64,000 nt of DNA from Artemisia argyi (lineage: Eukaryota > Streptophyta > Magnoliopsida > Asterales > Asteraceae): assembly GCA_030686995.1 (NCBI GenBank), contig CM060695.1, forward strand, positions 102,080,871 to 102,144,870. The letters are read 5' to 3'. A model generated the notes under the pieces. The model saw nothing but the letters and a program-made list of their open reading frames with translations. It was not told the DNA's origin and searched no databases. Each line of letters opens with the position of its first letter. Within the stretch, counting starts at the first letter, position 1. The translations under genes and the position numbers were made by a program. This document shows positions 11,676 to 24,550 of the stretch, in pieces.

Positions 11676-14600
11676 TGATTGGCTCAAAAGCAGTCAACTA
11701 AAGTCAACCACAAGTGTGGTCAATATAGTCAAACTACCTAGACCAATGCTTCCAGGTAATATAGGGTATCACCAGGTCGTTATGTCACGACGAGGTGTGA
11801 ATTGTGCTTTAGCGTGCTTGTGATCGGGTGATTATTCACAGAAAAGGGTTGTGATGAGAATTATTTGAGAATTATGAAATGAAATAGCTTAGGAAAGCTA
11901 TATGATTAATTACGGGAATTAAGATTAAGAAGAAATGATCTAAAACCTAAAAACGTACGTTTTAATTATAAACGTAGACTGACGTACGTGATAAAAAGTA
12001 AAACTGATTAACTAAAAAGGGCTACGGGTGTGAAATTAATGTTTTTACAATCCTAATGAATAAAGAAAATTTTTAGAAAAAGAAAAATTATTTTTACACT
12101 ATTTAAGTATTTATTATTAATTAATTACTAATTACTTATTAATTAACTAATTATATTGATTTAAATTATTAAAAATACTAAAAAGACTTAGATAATTAAG
12201 AAGATTTTTATAAATCTAATTAACCATCACAAGAATCTAAAAGAAAATTATAAAAAGTTAATTTTATGTATTCTTAAACTAATTTATTAATTATTATTCT
12301 AATTATTAATTAATTGCCAATTAAACTAATTATATTCTAAAAAATAGAAAATGAATAGTAGAAATTCCAGAAAAATTCCCAAAAATGTTTTAACTTATAA
12401 AAAAGCTAGGAAAATTATAAAAACTAGGTGTTACTTAATGAAATCTAAATTTGCTACTTAATTCTTTAATATTAATTAATAATTAATTAAACTAATATTT
12501 ATTCTAAAAATCACTAAATGACAAAGTAAAAATCTGGAAAAATTCTTAAAAATACTTCAATATAAAAGAAAATTAATAAAAATATAAAAATGCAAAGGTG
12601 TTTATAAATAAGCTGAAAAGAAAAGTAAAAAAGTTAAATTAAATTAAATAGAAACTATCACTTATAATTAAATTGGTTTTTTATGTTTTTTTCTTTTTCC
12701 AAACTATTTTAACACTAAAAACTAACAACTTTTAAGAAAACACTTTGAATGGAACTCAGAAAATAAGCACTTTAAGTGCTTAAAAGCTTGACAGTTTGAC
12801 TTTGGTTGACCAAACTAGAAATTAAGCTTAAATGAGCTTATGTGGGGGTCCATAATGATGGATTCTGATTCAACTAAGTTTGTTGGACATGATTAAGCTA
12901 GAAATGATCAGATAAGCCATTTGAATAAGCCAAGAAGCCAGGATAAGCACTTTGTTTTTCTTATTAATACACTGAAAATGGGACAGAGATTAGGGATGAA
13001 TTTAGGTGGGTCCCAGGGAGCTTAAGCTCACAAGCTTGCTCAATATAGGAAGGTGTCCAGGAGGGGGGTTGAAAGAACCCAATTGGGGCCTACCACCAAA
13101 GTGGTGGTGGTGGCTGCAGTTGTCTGTGCACAGGGGAGGTCCTTCCCCTGCAGGTGACTTTGGACAAAGGTAGGGCCCACAAAAAAATTCACAAAAATAG
13201 AAGGGCTGTGGGATATCAAAATTCAGCTGAGGGACAATGACATGTAGAAGTTTCAAAACCTAAAACTAACTACAAAATTCACTAAAAATCCTGGAACTTT
13301 TGGATTTCTGAACAAAGGTAAAACTTTGACTTTTTAACATAAGCTACTACTTTGACTTTTATGAGATTGTGATTGAATCTAATGACTGATTATGTTTTTT
13401 TCAGGTAATAAGAAACTGAATTAAGTTGTAACAACCATTTATGAACTGAAATTAATGATTATGAAAGCACAAATCTTAACTATGAAACTGAGGTATGGAT
13501 TACAAGAGAATTGACTTTTTACAAGTGACCCCTGTGTTTTTTGGTTTAGCTGGCCTATTATGACATCATGTAAGATACTTGATCTAAAAATTACCAATGA
13601 CCTATGCTAGAACACCTGGGGATCAGTTATTCTAAACACCCATATAAAAACAGTTATGACAGATTTTTTTAGCTAATCACTGATTTGATCCACAAACTGA
13701 TTTATAAGCACTTAATATGTCATTATAAGCTAGTTGGAACACAAAAACATCAATACTAACAATAAACACTGATGAACTATTACTTTGCTTAAATTGACAG
13801 TAAAGAACAAAAGTGAGCACACAGAAATCTTATTGAACAAGTAGGTGATATTAATTTATAACTTAACTAAAACACACCTAATGAGCAATAAACAACAGAG
13901 TTAAGCAATATATAAGCAAAGCTACTGTAGATTGCCAAAAATTAGAGAATATACTCACAATTGGTTCCAGCTTAAAAATAAAGTACCAAGGCCATTCCAA
14001 CTGTCCTAATGCTTTCCATAAAGCTCTAATACCATGGCCTTCCACAATTTACCATGCTCCATGCTTGTATCTCCTTCTAGACTAATTTTTTATTTTTTGT
14101 CTACTTAATTCTACCTTTTTTTGTATTTTTGGTTTTTTGAAAATAACTCTTTCAAATGATTTACAAGCTTTTAAAAGTTATTAAGAAAGCTTAAATGATC
14201 CTAAATTCACTCTAAACAACAACATCTAACAACATTATAATTAAAATTGAATTTTCATTAAAATGGCATAAACTGAATTATAACAGGAAACTTGAGTCTT
14301 TTGATTCAAATAGATCTTAAATACATTAAAATGCTTGAAATTACACTTGGATACTGAATTCTACAATTAAAACAAGAAATTACATAAAAACATTTAAAAA
14401 TAATAACTAAGTGACTATTCCTCTGCCCTGCTGCTTCTCTTTCCTTTTGTAGGAGACCATTAGGGTTTAGGAACCCCTCTCAGTGACTTCCCCTTCAATC
14501 CTCAGCCATTGAATTGCCTATATTTAATCTCAACCTTCAAAGTGGATTTTGGCGCCAAGATTTTCAAAGTAGCATGTGGGTTTGCTTGGAAGAAATTAGG

Positions 14601-15393
14601 GGCATTAAATGCATCTTGGAGGTATTGTGGAGTTGGGGGAATGGGGAGTGGTGAAGGTGATGTGGAGGAGGGGGAATTGACAGGGGAGTTGGTGTTTGCA
14701 GGCTCAAGTGGGAAAGGAGGGGTGGAGGTCAAAGGGTGTTGACCTGGGTGTGATTATTTAAAATGGGGGAAATTATATTTTGGAGGGGATGGGCTGGGGT
14801 GTGTGTTGGGCCAAGGGAGTGATAAGGTTGAGCTTGGTGTTGGATTGGTTGGATTTGGAATTGTTTTGGTGTTGGTTTTACATAACTAAAAGGGTCCGGC
14901 TGGTATTGAAATGAGCACAAGGACCAAATTTCTAATTTTATGAAGTAAAGGGGTTGAAGCTGGCATCATTCCGAAGTTATTCAAAAGGGTTTATCTTGTC
15001 AAACTTCATTAACCCAAGGACCATTTGTGAAATTTTTCAATATTTAAAACCACGGGGTCTAAAATTGACATTTTTCAAAGTTTAGGGGTTAAACTTGCCA
15101 TTTGATACAAAGTTTCATTCAAGGACCTATTTTGACAACCCTGAATAATTTAGGGACCTTGAATGGTAATTTTCCACATTCTGAATATCTAGGGACTAGT
15201 TTTGACAATTTTGAAAGTTTAAGGACTGAAACTGCATATTTTCAAACTTGACTTGTTTTTTATCGGTTTTCAATCCTTTTGCAAAAAAACACAATCCAGG
15301 GATATTTTATGTATTTTAAGACATTCCTGTGTGTTTTTAGATGTTTTTGCAGTCTAAATGTAATAGAAATGATGAGTATTTACACACTCATCA
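11676..15393 (-). repeat. Athila 5' LTR, full length 3,718 bp
   Basis: On the plus strand it begins TGATTGGCTC and ends CACTCATCA, matching the ends of the solo LTR at 56,981-61,054. Positions 12,255-15,393 match the other LTR of this element. The right terminus holds the inverted repeat TGATGAGT...ACTCATCA. The interior is rich in A/T runs and lacks a convincing gene. Confidence 0.88.
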
Positions 15394-15857
15394 ACTTATC
15401 TTTAATTGAACATGAAAGATTCAAGGGGTTGAAACCCTTGAAAAGCTGATAAAATTCGGACTAGGGTTTATTCCCTCAAAGTTGCATACTAATGAATGAA
15501 ATTTGAAAAACTATATATAGATTTTACATTGTGACGGCATCATGTGTTAGCTTGTGACGCCGTCAACTCGCCGCCATGATAAAAATCGTATTGCCTAGAT
15601 CCATTTGTGATGCCGTCATGTGTAGTTATGCTCTGGGCCATCACTAGTAATTGGACCATGACGGCCTTGGTGACGCCGTCAGGTACTGTTCCTAGCAAGG
15701 AAAATTGATACTTTGCCGTTTTCTTCACTTTTATGCTCCAAAAATGTCCAAAATGCTTTCTTTTCCAAATTTCTCTCCAAAAGTACCAAAAATGACAAAA
15801 GGAACGATTAGGGCAATAATTGATCAAATAATCTCGAATTCGGGTTTAAATGACCCC
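15394..15857. other. Unassigned non-coding DNA with TGACGCCGTCA motifs
   Basis: Lies between the Athila LTR end and the stop of the Copia-2 extra ORF. Variants of TGACGCCGTCA and TGACGGCATCA occur several times between 15,533 and 15,690. The reading frames do not resemble the neighbouring genes. It may be the downstream part of Copia-2 or another inserted fragment. No 3' LTR for Copia-2 is visible. Confidence 0.45.
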
Positions 15858-16844
15858 TTAAAAGCGGTTCACTTTTTGCCTCATCAAGGGTGCAGTGGCG
15901 AGTGATCTGGGTTTGACCACCTTCCTAGACCCTTGTCCCTTCTTCTTCTTCTCTCTCTTTAAGGGAGAAGGAATGGGTGAAATTTTATCTGTGCCCTGAA
16001 TAGTAGTCAACATGTACGTTGTCGAGGCGAATTCTATGACCTCAGTAGGGTCCCTTGAGTAGTTTGCCTTGTGTAAGACATAAGGTGCAAAGCCCATGAT
16101 GTCAGGCCTAACATACCCAACACCCAAAAGATCCTGAAGCACACAGGAAATGAATCTAGGATAACACATAAGTTTTTTCCTAGATTTGCCTATGGTCAGT
16201 TTTCTGATGAGGTCCTTGAAGATGAGTTCTCCAAAGTCAATTTTTCTACCCTCCACGAGACTGAATAACATCATTGCTTGAGTGGCATTCAATTGCTCGG
16301 TTGAGGATTTATTGCCCCCAAGGATCTGAATGACAAATGACATTAGGATCCTCCAAGGGGCAGGGAAACAAGTCTTGACGATTGGGGCCTTAGCTAACAG
16401 GGCCCCTAGTGTCACGTCAGGGTGTTGTTTATCATAAGGCGCAAGTTCTAGCAATAAGGATGTTACTTCCTCAGCCTTTGGTATAGCCACAAAGGTCTAA
16501 TTGTAATCAAGGCCTGTGGCCTTAATGAAGGTTTTATAGTTGAGGGAGAGGGTTTTCTTCCAATTCAACACTGTGAATTTGGTAATAGCATCCTTAGTGA
16601 CATCAGGTTTTTCAACCACAGATGTACACCAGAATTCCCTCAGTAAGTCATGATATATGACAGAGGGGGTTTTGGTAAAGGTTGTAGAGAAGAAGCGATA
16701 TTGAAGATATTTAACCACACCCTTATAGGCAAGAAAGCCTTCAGGGTAGGAGAAATTCCCCACCACATTGTTCTTGGTTATATCCACACTCTCAATCTGG
16801 AATTCCACATTGGGAGCATACTGGATAACTTTAGAAGAGGCCAT
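15858..16844 (-). pseudogene. Extra ORF downstream of pol (PWR family), Copia-2
   Basis: An ATG at 16,844 opens a frame that runs to a TAA at 15,858, interrupted by a single in-frame TAG at 16,499-16,497. With the stop counted, about 328 codons are spanned. LREFW is at residues 68-72, PAPWR ends at residue 165, and a GGNKSSTEQL segment follows. These positions match the two other extra ORFs in this window, where FW is near 80 and PWR is at 161-163. The C-terminus is Lys/Arg-rich (KREKKKKGQGSRK). I see no signal peptide or transmembrane stretch. Function is unknown; by position it corresponds to the env-like or accessory ORF of Sireviruses. It is shorter than the Copia-4 homologue and probably truncated. 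Confidence 0.75.
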
Positions 16845-17510
16845 TTAAAAAAAATTGACTTGAAGATTGGAAAATGGTCGGAACCTAGAAGTTATGGTCG
16901 GAATAACACACAGTTTGAGAGCAATTTTTTGCAAAAGTTTTGAAAATTTTTGAAAGCGTGTGTGTGTATTCATTAGTGGGGGTATTTATAGGATGATGAA
17001 AAGGCATGGATTTCAAACCAATAATATGGATTTTAATTTTGTTTATAGAAAATGGTTTGATATCCGCATTAAATGTCCACCTTTCACATCATCCTCTTTT
17101 TTTGCAATATGTCTAGGTGAACAATTGCTCCTCTTTGCAAAAGTGCATTTTTACAGATATGAGGTCATCACAAATATCATTTGATAGTTGTGTGAGACAA
17201 AGGCATTAAATGCCTGGTGGATTTTGGGATGATTTGTGGGGGCCAAAGATGTGGTTGCCAGGAGGGTAAAAGACATATATTCCAATATTAAATACAAGTC
17301 AGTTACCAACCTGGGACATTTACTAACTAGATACCTAATGTATTTAGTTTGGCATTGAATGTCACTTTAAGTACACTTGAGGCCCCCTGAATGATTTTTC
17401 ATTCAGGCATAGGTATTAGGAAGGGTTTCAGTGAGAAATATTTGTTACTTTCACTGAAAGATGATGGTGATCAGGGACCTTAGGAGATATTTACACCAGG
17501 CTATTTATAT
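16845..17510 (-). other. Spacer between Copia-2 pol and extra ORF, with hairpins
   Basis: No coding sequence. A perfect 9-bp inverted repeat CCTGAATGA/TCATTCAGG with a 4-base loop lies at 17,386-17,407. A second repeat, TTTCAGTG...CACTGAAA, lies close by near 17,428-17,459. Such stems could act in RNA processing or 3'-end formation of the pol transcript, but this is inference. Confidence 0.6.
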
Positions 17511-19133
17511 TTAATCAGTGTCCTGATTTTCAATATCCAACATGCCCAATTCTACTTTCAGTCTTGTGAAAGTGGGTTCATCCAAGGGTTTAGTAAAAAT
17601 ATCAGCTAGCTGATACTCAATGGGGATGAAGTGTAATTCAATATCTCCATTCATGATATGGTCCCTGATGAAGTAGTACCTGATATCTATGTGTTTGATA
17701 CTTTGATGAAGAATAGGGTTGTTGGAGATGGCTATGGCACTAGTACTGTCACAAAAGATGGGTACCATCTTATATTGAATGCCATAGTAACTGAGTTGAC
17801 TCTTCATCCAAAGAACATTTTCACAACATCATGCAGCAGCCACATAGTCAGCCTCAGCAGAGGACATGGCCACTGATTGTTGTTTCTTTGTACTCCAGCA
17901 TACTAGCTTTCCTCCAAGGAATTGATAGGATCCTAAAGTGCTTTTTCTATCCATATTGCAGCCTGCATAGTCTGAGTCAGTGTATCCCTTAAGGTCAAAT
18001 CCTGAGCACTTAGGATAACACAAACCAAGGTTTGGAGTTCCTTTTAGATATCTTAGGATCCTCTTCACAGTAGTGAGATGTGACTCTTTTGGATCTAACT
18101 GATATCTTGCACATAGACATACTGAAAACTGAGTATCAGGTCTTGTGGCAAGGAGATACATCAGTGATCTTATCATGCCTCTGAACAAGGTTTGATTTAT
18201 TGATTTTCCATCAAGATCGAGACCTAAGTTGTTTGGAGGAACCATTGGCATTTTCACTGAAGCACAATCACTGAGTTCATATTTCTTCAGTGTGTTCTTG
18301 ATGTACTTCTCTTGACTAATGGATATGCCTTTGTCAGTCGGTTTGATTTGAAGTCCAAGAAAGTAAGTGAGTTCACTCATCATGCTAATTTCAAACTTTG
18401 TGGTCATCAGTTTTTAAAATTGTTTACAAAGTTTGTAACTTGTGGAGCCAAAGATAATGTCATCAACATATACTTGAACAAGGATGACATCACTTTTTGT
18501 TCTATAGATGAACAGGTTGTTGTCAATCTTTCCTCTGAGAAACTTGTTTTGGATCATGAAGGCTGAAAGAGTTTCATACCATGCCATGGGTGCTTGTTTT
18601 AGGCCATAAAGAGCCTTGTTATGTTTGCAGCCATGGTTAGGAAATTCACTACTTTCAAAACTAGGAGGTTGTTGTACATAAACATCTTCTTTAATGTTAC
18701 CATTCAGAGAGGCACTTTTTACATCCATTTGGTAAACTTTAAAGTTCATGTATGTTGCATAGGCTAGGAAGATCTTGATGGCTTCCATTCTAGCAACAGG
18801 TACAAAGGTCTCCTCGTAATCAATACATTCCTGTTGATTATATCCTTTTGCAACAAGTCTTGCCTTGTTTTTTATGACTATACCACACTCATCAATCTTG
18901 TTTTTGAAGACCCATCTCATTCCAATGACTAAAACACCCTGAGGGCATTCAAAAAGGGTCATGACATTGTTTCTGTCAAATTGTTCCAGTTCATCTCTAA
19001 TGGCCTGAACCCAACTTTCATATGTCAGGGCTTCTTTGACATTTTTAGGCTCTCTGTCAGAGAGAGAATATACATAGAGACATACATTAGCTGAGGCTGC
19101 TTTAAGTTTAGCAGCCATGCTTTTGGTAAACAT
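17511..19133 (-). pseudogene. Copia-2 reverse transcriptase and RNaseH
   Basis: Three consecutive frames on the minus strand. 19,133-18,414 carries the RT fingers and palm ([51 protein letters not shown]) with an intact YVDDIIFGST catalytic box. A stop (TAA) follows KQF. 18,407-17,829 carries the thumb and RNaseH start (SMLMYLLATRP-like segment, TDSDYAG, SSAEADYVAAA). A TGA at GGA-like position ends it. 17,807-17,511 holds the RNaseH end (FCDSTSAIAIS, HIDIRYYFIRDH, QLADIFTKPL). RT copies the element RNA and RNaseH degrades it. The catalytic residues look intact but the frame is broken. Confidence 0.9.
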
Positions 19134-20848
19134 GCCTTTAGTGGGCTCACCAATGATGTTAACAAATTCAATTGTTTTGGACTTAGTCCAGCTATCCTGA
19201 GGTCTAGGTTATGAGTTTGAACTTGTAGAAGCTTGATTATCAGGAGGAGTCGGTTCAGTCACAGGAGCCTAAGGTGCCTCAAGGTTTGGAACTTCAGTAG
19301 CCTCAGTGTGGACAATTTGATTAGAGGGTTCCTGAACTGTTGGTTCAGTGGGTGCAATCTCATTGGAGACTTGTTGAGTTTCTATGAACTCATTGATGGT
19401 TGGTTGAGGTAAGTTCTGAGGAATGATGTAGTATAAGATATCTGCATCAACTTGGTATTGAGTAGAGGGATTATTCTCAGGGTGATACTCATCAGGAGGA
19501 TATCTTTATGTGTCATAAATATCAATTTCTTCAACTGAGGAGTTGGAGAACCTGATGGATTCAGTGCTCTCATCAACAGTTATTTGATATGTTTCCTCAG
19601 TTTGCTGTCTCCTAGTATTGAACACCCTGAAGGCTTTAGAGACAAGAGAATATCCAAGGAAGTATCCATCATCAGCTTTTGCATCAAATTTACATAAGTG
19701 ATCCTTGTGGTTATGAATAAACACAGGACACCCAAATACATGAAAGTAGCTAATGTCAGGGATCCTTCCTTTGAATATCTCATACGGGGTTTTGTTGTGT
19801 CTTTTCACAATGATGGACCTGTTTTGAGTATAGCAGGCTGTTCTGACTGCCTCAGTCGAAAAGTATTTTGAGAGGACTGAGCCATTCAACATTGTCCTTG
19901 TTGCCTCAATGAGTGTCCTGTTCTTCCTTTCAGCTACTCCATTTTGCTTAGGAGTATAAGGAGAAGAGAAGTTCTGAGAAATGCCTTTCTCATCACAAAA
20001 ACACTCAAGGTCATGGTTTCTGAATTCAGTACCATTGTCAGTTCTAATCTGTTTTTCCCTGATATCATTTTGATTTTCATTGTTCCTGACAAAGAACATG
20101 ATTGTATCAGCTGTTTGACTCTTTTTGGTTAGGAAGTAAACCCAAGTGTATCTTGAGTATTCATCCACAATGACCAGAGTATATTTCTCATGGTTAATAG
20201 CCCTTGGACTAACAGGTCCAAAGAGATCCATGTGAAGGAGATGAAGGCAACTTTTGATTGAAAAGTTTTGTTTTGTTTTGAAGGAGGCCCTGTGATGTTT
20301 TCCTTTTTCACAAGCTGCACAAGGTTTATCCTTTGAAAACACCAGGGAGGGCAGGCCAAGAACTTTGTTTTGTTTGGAAAGGTTGTTGATGTTTTTGAAA
20401 TTGAGATGAGACAACCTTTTGTGCCACAGCCAATTGATTCACTTGCTTTTGTGAAAAGGCAAGTCCCATTTTGAGTGACAGTTGACATGTCCAAGACATA
20501 AACATCATCTCTTCTAGGGGCAATCAATACAACTTCTTTGTTGCCATTAAAGATTGTTCCTCTTTTGTCATCAAACTGAACAATGTACTTGGCATCACAT
20601 AGTTGACTGACACTGATTAGATTGTATTTGAGACCATTAACATAAGCAGTTCTAGTAAAAACTATACCATTACAGTTCACTGAACCATAACCTTCAGTTA
20701 GAGCTGATGAGTTATCACCAAATACCACCTTGGGTCCTTGTTCTTCCATATATTTGTGCAGATAATGCCTCAAACCAGTCATACTTTTTGAGCATCCACT
20801 ATCAAGATGCCAAACAGGATCCCTGGTATGTTTATGCACAAACAGCAA
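19134..20848 (-). pseudogene. Copia-2 protease and integrase
   Basis: The frame at 20,848-20,129 has the protease site WHLDSGCSKSMTG and the following pre-integrase segment (YVNGLKYNLISVSQLCDA). A one-base frame change near 20,437 moves to the frame at 20,414-19,506. That frame carries the integrase zinc region (CAACEKGKHH) and the DDE core: Asp in LHMDLFGP, Asp in IRTDNGTEF and Glu in PKQNGVAERKNR. All three catalytic residues are present. Between 19,505 and 19,134 the hinge towards RT is Pro/Thr-rich in several frames and carries stops. The protease matures the polyprotein and the integrase joins cDNA to the genome. Confidence 0.88.
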
Positions 20849-23625
20849 ACAGGGTTAGTTTTGCTTCCACTTCTTAGTGGGCTTACGTCTAATGGACTTT
20901 TTGAATTTGTTAATGGACTCATGGTCAGTGGTGGAGTAAATAGAGCTTCCACATATCTTGCATTTTATGTTTGAAGAGGGCCCAGTTGACTGAGATGAGT
21001 CTATTGTTAGCCCTCTTCTAGCCTAAATGACATTGTCATGTCTTGATGCATCATGGGAAGGGTCTCCACGAATATCACAACAAGGATACATAAGATAATC
21101 AATAGGGTGATGGTCACTGAATCCATAGTCAGTACAGGGTTTGAAAGGCTTACCCTTTTGTTTCAGGGTTTGTTTCGATCCTGAGGCATATTTGTAAGCC
21201 TGAGCTTTGCAGTTTGCTTGAGCCTTCAAGGAAGTGGTGTAGGATAAGTGGTCTGAAGTTCTGTGATCTTCTTGCTTGCATACCATGCTAAACAAGATTC
21301 TACAACAATCATCTGTGGCATGATTTGTGTAATTGCATAGTTCACATCTCTTCAGGGGTTTGTTTGTGGATTTTGGTTTGGTGGTTCCTAGGGAATCTGA
21401 AGTTAGTTCTTTATCCTTAGAACTGGTTTTTTCAGTTGATTCCAACTTTTCACTAAGCTTCCTGACAAGTTCAGCAAACTGATCATATTTTGAGTCAGTA
21501 CTGTCAGATTTCACTTCAGTGGAGACTGAAGGTGCATGGGTTTAAGTGGGTACAAGGGTAGGTCTCTTCAGGATAGTTCTCCCTAAACCTGATTTCTCCT
21601 TAGGAGAATGTGGTTGATAGACAGATGGGGTAAGATCTGAACTAGGTGCAGCTCCCTGAAGTTGTTTCAATAGAGGGAGTGGTGACTGGGAATCATACTC
21701 AGACTCAGTGATGGACTCAGTATGACTAGGTTCATCAGTGACTCCTAGAATTTCCTTAATGGCCTGACTTTCAGGCTCCAAAATTATTCCAGTGTTGAAA
21801 TTTTGCATTTTTCTATCAGGATTGACTCTTTTAATCCAATCACTGGGTTTTCGTGCTAGTTTGTTGCTAGAGAGTTTGCTGGCTGATAGAAAGGATGTTG
21901 CATGGTTACATTTCCCAGAGACTTTAGTGAGTTGGTCTTCACCCAGTGCAGCCTTTTTGGTACTGGGTGTGAGACTCAATGTGTCAAAGAGTTTTGGGTT
22001 CTTTTAAGTCCAGCTCCAAATGACAGCCTTTTCTTTCTTCAATTCTTCCTGAAGAGCTTGATTTTGTTTTACAGTTCAGAGTTTTGAATTTGAAGTGTAA
22101 TATTTTCAAGTTTGGTTTGTTTTAAAGCAAGAAGTTCATTTCTACACTAATTTAACTCAAAACTCAGTGTGTTATATTTTGAATACAAGTTTAATCTCTG
22201 CTCTTCAGCATACTTAAGATCAACATTTATATAGTCTAAGTAAGATTTCCAATCAGAATCATCATCCATAGAAAGTAAGATGTTTACCTTTCTCATGGTG
22301 ATGCTCACCCACTCTCCATTTCTTGCATGGTTCTTTCCCACAGCCAGCTTGTTATCTTCTGAGATTGCTATCAGGGCACTGACATGAACTTTTTCATCGT
22401 CAGAGGACACTTATTCCTCATCCTAATCATAGGTTTCAGCAACAAGTTCCTTATTTTTCTGATGGGAAGATTGACCTTGGCCTTGGCCTGAGAAGGAGTT
22501 GTTTCCTTCTCAAGAAGAGCAAGTTTGGCCTTGGCCTTTCTATATTTGGCTTCAAAATCTTTTTGAGGAAATTTTTCAGGCTTGTTTTGAAAAGACTAAC
22601 TAGATTGAAACATTTTTGGTTGAAACTTGCTGGTTCCTGAGAATTTATAATATGGTACTGAGGTTGTTTCAGAGAAAGAATCTTTTGCAAAATGACCCTT
22701 TTTACCACAGTTGAAACATTCAGTGTTGTCATTTGCTTTTGCATTTGAAAAAATTTTGTTCCTTTTAATGAACCTTTTTGAGTTTGCAAGAAGTTCCCTT
22801 TCATGAAATTCATTTTGTAAATCATTTAGGTACTCCTTACTGGTTCTTTCATCAACCTCATCATCAGAACCATCTTGAAAATCCTACACAACACCATTAG
22901 AATATAAAGCGGTAAATATGGGTGAAATTGTCAGAGCCTTTTTGGTCTATTGAGTTTACCAAGGTATCTCCTGGTGATTAAGTTTTCTTCATAGACAAAC
23001 TTCCCATAAATCTCAGGGAGCTCAAGATTCTGAATATGATTGGCATTTCTAAGACCCTGAGAGAAGTTTAACCACTTCTCAGGGAGACTGTTGGCAAAGC
23101 CAACATTGATTTCAAGCTTAGACAGGTTGACACCATCATTGGTCAGTTCATTGAGAAGGGTCTTATACCAGGTGTAGGTCTCTGAGAGGCTTTCAGAGTC
23201 TTTGGCCCTAAAAGTATTTTACTCAAGTTTCAAGTCCATGATCCTGTTTTCCTCGGCAACCAAGGGACCTTCATAGATGTGAACCAAGTCAGTCCATGTC
23301 TGCTTTGCAGTTGGACAATTGATGACTGATTCCATTATATCGTCAGGAAGACAAGATATAATGATGCTTTTTAGGCGTTGGTCTTGGTTGACCACCCTTC
23401 TCTCATTTGGGGTCCACTGAGCTTCAGGTTTGATTAAACCTTGGGCAGTTTTGGGACATATGGACCATCGTTAGTAAGCTTAATGTAATAAGGTTCCATC
23501 CCAGTCAAGTAGCAAAGCATGCGCTTTTTCCACTTGTTAAATTTACCAACTTCAAGTCTAGGTGTAGTAACAGTATAGCTTCCACCCTTTTAATCGACAA
23601 GTTGGAGCACATAATTGTCAGCCAT
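20849..23625 (-). pseudogene. Copia-2 gag with multiple Cys/His clusters, broken
   Basis: An ATG at 23,625-23,623 opens a gag start whose twelfth codon is already TAA. The rest is spread over frames at 22,825-22,451, 22,410-22,147, 21,979-21,542 and 21,514-21,023. A CCHC zinc knuckle near 22,720-22,675 reads CFNCGKKGHFAKDS, with Ser replacing the last Cys. Two further Cys/His-rich segments lie at 21,350-21,270 (CELCNYTNHATDDCC) and 21,140-21,040, as in large Asteraceae Copia gags. A coiled-coil stretch lies around 22,300-22,150. Gag would assemble the particle and bind RNA; this copy is dead. Confidence 0.8.
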
Positions 23626-23694
23626 GGTAGGATCTTGATTTTAAAAACTTTGAGCACTCTTTTGTTTTGAAAATTTTGTAAGTTTTATAAATCA

Positions 23695-23709
23695 GAGGCT
23701 CTGATACCA
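23695..23709 (-). other. Primer-binding site, tRNA-Met type (Copia-2)
   Basis: The minus strand reads TGGTATCAGAGCCTC, a perfect initiator tRNA-Met complement. It is separated by two bases from the LTR edge at 23,712. Confidence 0.9.
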
Positions 23710-23711
23710 CT

Positions 23712-24550
23712 TGTTGGTCCTTTTTACTTGGTTAATCCTAACTATGAAGTTAAACTAACCAAGTTCCATGGCATAAACAAAGATACAATTCATTAACCGT
23801 AAGTAAAAGTAAAACGTAAAGATAAAAGATAAAGATATTTTTTTCAACGTTTAATTCTTATTAGAAGTTAATCAAAGAATTATAAACAAGTGTTTGCGGA
23901 ATAACACTTAGGATTGAATGACAAGTATTGTAAATCTCCTCACTAAACTAAAGCTAAGCTTAAGTAACAACTATGGTACAACTGAGCAATCTCAGGTACA
24001 AGTGTGTTATTTAGAAGAGAAAAGGGTTTGTGAAGTCTAAGCATAAATTGCACAAACTTAACTTTTTCTCCTCTTTATGATCCTATTTATACACAACTAT
24101 GCACCACTAAATTACCCAAGAGACATAAGACATCCTAAGACAAAATCTTGATAGATTTTGTTCTCTGGCAAAAGAACCTTCATTGGGTTAAGGCCAAAAG
24201 GTGCTTTCTGATGACAGACTGGATTTAGCAATTTAGGGAAACTTTGACCTTAAAGTGATAAAGCACTTTTTCTAACCTTTTCAAATTTTCCGCCTAGTCC
24301 CGTCAATTCTTCAATCTTCAAGTCTTTATGTTCAGTCTTCATAGTTGATGAGGAGACATTGGGATTCAGTGAGCTATTGTCATCACTCACTGAATCCATC
24401 ACCTTCTTCTTTGGCTTAGGTGTCACTCACTAAGAGTCCGCCTCGCTGAACGAAGAACCTTTCTTCTTAGGTTTGTTTTAAGCATTCTGAAGATGACTCA
24501 CTGAGCAACTGTTCACTCAGTGACCTGATAATGTTTACGGATGTTAAACA
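23712..24550 (-). mobile_element. Copia-2 5' LTR (839 bp)
   Basis: On the plus strand it starts TGTTGGTCC and ends GGATGTTAAACA. The minus strand has a TATAAATAGG promoter box near 24,090. Upstream of that box, 24,330-24,530 holds a cluster of TCACTGA, TCAGTGA and TGACTCA motifs. A second copy lies at 53,576-54,396. The outer end is inferred from terminal bases. Confidence 0.7.

Larger units (their letters stand above)
3165..15393 (-). mobile_element. Athila/Tat-type Gypsy retrotransposon, truncated and integrase-less
   Basis: In minus orientation the order is 5' LTR (11,676-15,393), tRNA-Asp-like primer site, leader, gag-protease-RT, RNaseH start, repeat-bearing 3' region, purine tract and 3' LTR (3,165-6,334). 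Very long LTRs, an Asp-tRNA primer and this gag type identify the Athila/Tat lineage of Ty3/Gypsy. Integrase is absent because the coding region stops in RNaseH. The outer roughly 580 bp of the 3' LTR is missing relative to the other LTR, so no target-site duplication can be checked. The element could not now move on its own. Confidence 0.85.
15858..24550 (-). mobile_element. Copia-2, decayed Copia element with extra ORF
   Basis: In minus orientation: LTR (24,550-23,712), tRNA-Met primer site, gag (23,625 down to about 20,850), protease, integrase, RT, RNaseH (to 17,511), a spacer with hairpins, and an extra ORF (16,844-15,858). The protease-integrase-RT order defines Ty1/Copia. Long gag with extra Cys/His clusters and an ORF after pol suggest the Sirevirus/Maximus branch. 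The 3' LTR is missing, probably removed or displaced near 15,394-15,857. Confidence 0.85.

Noticed and set aside
16960..17184. Plus-strand frame MCVFISGGIYRMMK
   Set aside because: Lies in the Copia-2 spacer, with no known motif and no conservation seen elsewhere in the window.
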